64,000 nt of DNA from DATBVX01 sp963695985 (GTDB lineage: Bacteria; Pseudomonadota; Gammaproteobacteria; Steroidobacterales; Steroidobacteraceae), in contig CAVOIC010000011.1 in assembly GCA_963695985.1 (NCBI GenBank), positions 462,180-526,179 on the forward strand, read 5' to 3'. The translations under genes and the position numbers were made by a program. Under the pieces are notes generated by a model. That model was not told the DNA's origin. It saw nothing but the letters and a program-made list of their open reading frames with translations, and searched no databases. The stretch's first letter is position 1; the number at the start of each line of letters is the position of its first letter. This document shows positions 61,801-64,000 of this stretch, piece after piece.

Positions 61801-64000
61801 ATCCGCCGCGTGGCCAGCCAGAGATCCTTGCCGAGGGCACGCAGATGGCTGCGCGCGGTGATGCCGGCACGTCGCGGCACGATCGCTGCGACAACCGGAA
61901 GCAGGGTCGGCAAGGCAATCGTCGCCAGAATGAAGGCGGTCCAGAGGAGGGCGGCTTGCAGCGGTAAAGTCCAGCCCACCACCAACGCAGCGATGCTTGC
62001 AGGCGCGGAAAGGGTTCGCCGCAGATTGTCCAGCATCTTCCACCGGCCGAGCAGCGGAAGAGCGCTGTGGCGCCGATCAACCCCCCTTGCGTCGCGCCGA
62101 CCCAGCAGCCACGGCAGCAACTGCCAGTCGCCGCGCGCCCAGCGATGCTGGCGCGCGGCGGCGACGTCATAGCGCGCCGGGAATTCCTCGACGACCTCGA
62201 TGTCGGACACGAGTCCGGCGCGCGCGAAGATTCCCTCGAACAGATCGTGACTGAGGAGAGTACCTTCGGGCGCGCGCTCCACGAGCGCCGCCTCGAACGC
62301 GTCGACGTCGTAAATTCCCTTGCCCGCATAGGAACCTTCACCGAACAGATCCTGGTACACATCGGACACGGCGGAGGCATAAGGGTCGAGGCCGGGCGCG
62401 CTCGAGACGATGCGCTGAAAGAGCGAGCCTTCGCGGCCCATGGGCAAGGACGGCGTGACTCGCGGCTGCAGCACGGCATGGCCTTCGACCACGCGTCCGG
62501 TTGCGACATCGAACCGAGGTTGATTGAGCGGGTGGGACAGCTTGCCGATCAGCCGGCGCACGCTTTCGCGTGGCAGCCGCGTATCGGCGTCGAGCGTGAT
62601 GACGTAACGCACATCGGGCGGGACCAGCGGCGCCTGCCCGTCGACATTGAGGAAGGTCGTGTCGGTGGCGCCCCGAAGCAACCGGTTCAGCTCGTGGAGC
62701 TTGCCGCGTTTGCGTTCCCATCCCATCCACTGTTGTTGTACGACGCTCCATACCCGCCGACGGTGAAGGAGCATGAAGCGGTTGCCCGCCGTGACGGGCG
62801 GATATCGTCGATTCAGCCGCGCGATCCCACGGGATGCAATGTCGAGAAGCGGCTCGTCTACCGCGGTGTGTTCCGTCGCGGCGTCGCCCCAGTCGGACAA
62901 CAGCGCGAAATGCAGATCGCCTTCGGGCGAAGCCAAAAAGTGAATCTCGAGCCGCTCGATCTCCTCTTCGATGGCCTCCGGCGTCGTCAAGAGCGCGGGG
63001 ACGGCCACGAGCGTACGCAACCGCGGTGGCACGCCCTCACGCAGCGCCAGGCCGGGCAGAACGGTCGCACCGATTACGCTGGTGACCGCGCGATTGGCGA
63101 ATGCGACCGCAGTGTCCATTGCCGGAATGACACCGAGGAGCGCAAGCCACGCAAGTGTCCAGACGCCGACTTGCTGGATGTCGAGCACAAGCAGCGGCAC
63201 GGCAAGAACGATCGCAGTGAACAGGAAGATGGTGCCGAAATAGGTGCCGGCGCCCCGCCTCATGATCCATCGGACTGGCCGGCGCGAGAGCGGCGCCCGA
63301 TATCCGATAGCGGTCTCGAAGGCGCGCCGTCCCGAAGCGATCAGGTGGTAGCCGGGATCGCGTTGGCGGCCTGCGACAGCTGTGCCGTCGCTCGCGGCCG
63401 CAGCGGCCGCACGTGCAATCTCCAGCTCGGCGAGCTTCGAGCCCCGGGAAAGCTCCTCGATGCTGCTGCGGTACAGATTGCGCGTAGCAAAGTCCATCTG
63501 CGCGAAGTCGCTGCCCGCGCGCAGCGCTTCATCGACCAGGCTGACGCTTTCAAAGAAGTCCGACCATTCCAACTCCGAGATCAGCCGCATGCTGGTGATG
63601 ATGTTGCGCACCGTGACGTTCGAGCCGCCTTGCCGCTGGTGCTCATCGCTCACGATCGCCTCGGCTGTCGTTCCCTCTGCCGCCAGCCGCTCCTCCAGCC
63701 ACATGAGTGCGGGAGTGACTTTGGGGTCTTGATCGCGTAGCCGTTGCACGAGCTGGACGACGAAGGCTCTTGGTAGAAGAGCGCCTCCTTCCGTGTAGCG
63801 CTCGATCAGAGCGTCGGGCTCCGCGGCGTGTCCGTTCACGCCCAACAGCCGGTCTGCAATGTCGTCCGCTTCCTGGCGCGCGGCGCGACTGCTCACGATG
63901 CGATGGGCCGCGCGGCGCAGATTCTCCACCAGCACGATGCGCAGCGTGATCGCGACAGCCCACAATTCGCCGATGGTGAGCGGCTGCACGCTCTGGTAGG
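55884..64000 (-). CDS. ndvB: Cyclic beta-1,2-glucan synthase, NdvB-like (5' end outside the window)
   Basis: More than 2700 residues; the 5' end lies beyond position 64000, since the frame is still open there. Features in order on the protein: N-terminal helical part, membrane segments, a family-2-like glycosyltransferase core (VITLDADTRLPRES; later RQHRWARGDWQLLPWLL, the Q/RxxRW motif), more membrane helices, then two glycoside phosphorylase-like (GH94) parts. The last contains the catalytic-type GTGDWNDGMNRVG near position 56890 of the DNA. NdvB makes osmoregulated periplasmic cyclic beta-1,2-glucans. A predicted outer-membrane protein gene follows. Confidence 0.92.
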   Translation of the reverse strand, partial: YQSVQPLTIGELWAVAITLRIVLVENLRRAAHRIVSSRAARQEADDIADRLLGVNGHAAEPDALIERYTEGGALLPRAFVVQLVQRLRDQDPKVTPALMWLEERLAAEGTTAEAIVSDEHQRQGGSNVTVRNIITSMRLISELEWSDFFESVSLVDEALRAGSDFAQMDFATRNLYRSSIEELSRGSKLAELEIARAAAAAASDGTAVAGRQRDPGYHLIASGRRAFETAIGYRAPLSRRPVRWIMRRGAGTYFGTIFLFTAIVLAVPLLVLDIQQVGVWTLAWLALLGVIPAMDTAVAFANRAVTSVIGATVLPGLALREGVPPRLRTLVAVPALLTTPEAIEEEIERLEIHFLASPEGDLHFALLSDWGDAATEHTAVDEPLLDIASRGIARLNRRYPPVTAGNRFMLLHRRRVWSVVQQQWMGWERKRGKLHELNRLLRGATDTTFLNVDGQAPLVPPDVRYVITLDADTRLPRESVRRLIGKLSHPLNQPRFDVATGRVVEGHAVLQPRVTPSLPMGREGSLFQRIVSSAPGLDPYASAVSDVYQDLFGEGSYAGKGIYDVDAFEAALVERAPEGTLLSHDLFEGIFARAGLVSDIEVVEEFPARYDVAAARQHRWARGDWQLLPWLLGRRDARGVDRRHSALPLLGRWKMLDNLRRTLSAPASIAALVVGWTLPLQAALLWTAFILATIALPTLLPVVAAIVPRRAGITARSHLRALGKDLWLATRRMIFQVIFLPHQAWLMVDAISRTLFRLFVSHRNLLEWVTAAQASLRARLDLSRMYRSMIGGVAVTFTAALVVYFLGREAWWVAAPFAMLWIASPAVALRISSSPRVASHLSVSDSDARALRLVARRTWRFFESFVTAEDHMLPPDNFQEDPSPVLAHRTSPTNLGLYLLCTVSARDFGWIGTTEAVERLQATLETMDRLQRFRGHFYNWYDTRDLRPLDPRYVSSVDSGNLAAHLIAVANATREWIEVPLPAIDAAAGAQDALRLACEALQAFPAHLRTQSILWQHLEEQLNEIGTALRDLETSRGDIATRLQDIVPHAITLVDIARTLASEGSDDAYGDLLFWSNATHRSIESWREDVAQTPDAARVLNERLATVEASARTMAEAMEFDFLLDPQRRLLSIGYRAADGTLDPSCYDLLASEARLASFVAIAKGDVATRHWFRLGRPVTAVGHGAALISWSGSMFEYLMPSLVMRAPAGSLLEETSRLIVRRQMAYGATLGLPWGISESAYNARDLELTYQYSNFGVPGLGLKRGLSGDVVVAPYATALAAMVEPEGATRNLARLAALGALGRYGFYEALDYTRSRLPEGTRFAIVRAFMAHHQGMTVVAIANVLLHGIMRKRFHAEPKVQATELLLQERTPRDISVAHPRAEEVRTAARIDEVPLPEVRRLHTANDATPQVHLLSNGRYAVMVTAAGSGYSRWRDLGVTRWREDVTRDDTGSYIFLRDVESGRVWSAGLQPRGVEPDGYEVTFTEDRAELARSDPGITTTLEIVVSPEDDAEVRRLSITNTSSRMQDIEVTSYSEPVLAPPAADTAHQAFSKLFVQTEYVARLGAILATRRKRSPAEPEIWAAHQAVIEGEVLETPEFETDRARFLGRGNEVRTPIAVMDGRRLSNTVGAVLDPIFALRYRVRVPAGATARIAFWTSVAASREQVLDLLDKHHDAYAFVRASTLVWTQAQVQLRHLGITAAEANLFQRLAGHVLFADASLRPSSEAIRRGGSGPTALWSQGISGDLPIVLLRIDDVEDIAIAHQLLRAHEYWRMKQLAVDLVILNERAASYVQDLQIALAALHRTSQSRGQIAADGARGSVFILRADLIPAATRALLSSVARVVLVGQRGSLADQLDRPRKPAVANVRRRPRAVTPTESAVTGPLPSALEFFNGLGGFAANGNEYVTLLGPGQSTPAPWINIIANPTFGFQVAAEGSGFTWSLNSRENQLTPWSNDPVTDRPGEAIYVRDDETGELWGATAAPIHDRRAFHAARHGQGYSRFEHESHGVALDLLMYVPLDDPIKISRLKIRNTSERTRRLSITAYIEWVLGASRAACAPFIVTEVDAATGAMFARNPWNAAFGSRVAFADLAGRQADWTGDRREFLGRHGTLAEPAALLGAGPLSKRVGASLDPCSALQMPVDLEPGDTAEVAFFLGEAADAPNAQALLERYRSADLEAIFRSVVDHWNDLLGTVQVKTPDRSMDIILNRWMLYQTLACRMWARSAFYQASGAYGFRDQLQDSMALVASRPAVAREHLLRAASRQFAEGDVQHWWLPLTGQGVRTRISDDRIWLPYAAAHYVDTTGDVAVLDESVPFIEGQALRPGDHDAYYRPSISDEVASLFEHCARALDQSLAVGEHNLPLIGTGDWNDGMNRVGELGRGESIWLGWFLHTTLKAFAPLAQARGEKARGARWLTHATALQAALEREGWDGDWYRRGYFDDGTPLGSATSEECRIDSIAQSWSVISGAASAARAAQAMAAVDGQLIRRDAGLALLFAPPFDRTPLDPGYIKGYPPGIRENGGQYTHAATWSVIAFALLGQADKAAELFSLLNPVNRATTRANVHRYKVEPYVIAADIYSVAPHVGRGGWTWYTGSAGWMYRAGLEWILGFHLQGSRLTLTPCIPAHWPGFEIVFKYRDTRYEIRIVNPEGMNRGVRYAELDDQPLAGDPTVIALTDDGETHRVRMILGVAAGDFSPPGGP

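Overview
The window is dense, high-GC proteobacterial DNA. Outer-membrane beta-barrel proteins, a TonB/ExbD-type energy module, a c-di-GMP-I riboswitch, a Tat-exported superoxide dismutase, a UrcA-family protein and an NdvB-type cyclic glucan synthase together suggest a gammaproteobacterium close to the Steroidobacteraceae/Nevskiales/Xanthomonadales. That placement is an inference; no rRNA, tRNA, origin, insertion sequence or CRISPR array was seen.

Region 1 (1-12.3 kb) is the most coherent system: an ExbD-like protein, an AgmX/TonB-like transducer, a c-di-GMP-I riboswitch, a 1341-residue secreted protein with DUF11 and SdrD-B repeats, a 1795-residue outer-membrane protein with three OmpA-like domains, an acidic repeat linker and a barrel, and a small inner-membrane protein. 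It looks like a c-di-GMP-controlled, possibly proton-motive-force-energised cell-surface apparatus.

Region 2 (12.4-36.8 kb) is mixed accessory metabolism and regulation: a TolB-like/TPR protein, a GlxA-type regulator, a glutathione transferase, DMT exporters, a K+ channel, a quinone-reductase-like enzyme, SOD, a CBS protein, S41-like and CocE-like hydrolases, a flavoprotein/OsmC pair, an AhpD-like enzyme, a BTAD-TPR regulator divergent from a methyltransferase, and a GFA enzyme. It carries much damage: a double frameshift in the glutathione transferase, one in the dehydrogenase, an 835-bp duplication with an AT-rich linker inside the CocE gene, a 1.6-kb stretch of three decayed genes (CapA-like, a small DUF-type protein, EF-hand), and a 27-codon cysK relic.

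Region 3 (36.9-54.7 kb) is a stress-type island: DUF4242 duplication, desaturase, two Crp/Fnr-type regulators, a lone receiver protein, a seven-repeat Cys-rich secreted protein, an RRM protein, several tiny proteins, an ECF42-like sigma factor (frameshifted) with two DGPF/YCII partners, fasciclin, UrcA, DUF3562, triple-BON, phospholipase-D-like, di-haem cytochrome and a diguanylate cyclase. Six intergenic copies of a palindromic site (GTRCG-N4-CGYAC, usually followed by AGACG) tie much of this island into one candidate regulon, with the diguanylate cyclase as a possible link back to the riboswitch in region 1.

Region 4 (54.7-64 kb) is the 3' part of an NdvB-like cyclic beta-1,2-glucan synthase (cut by the window end) followed by a predicted outer-membrane protein on the minus strand.
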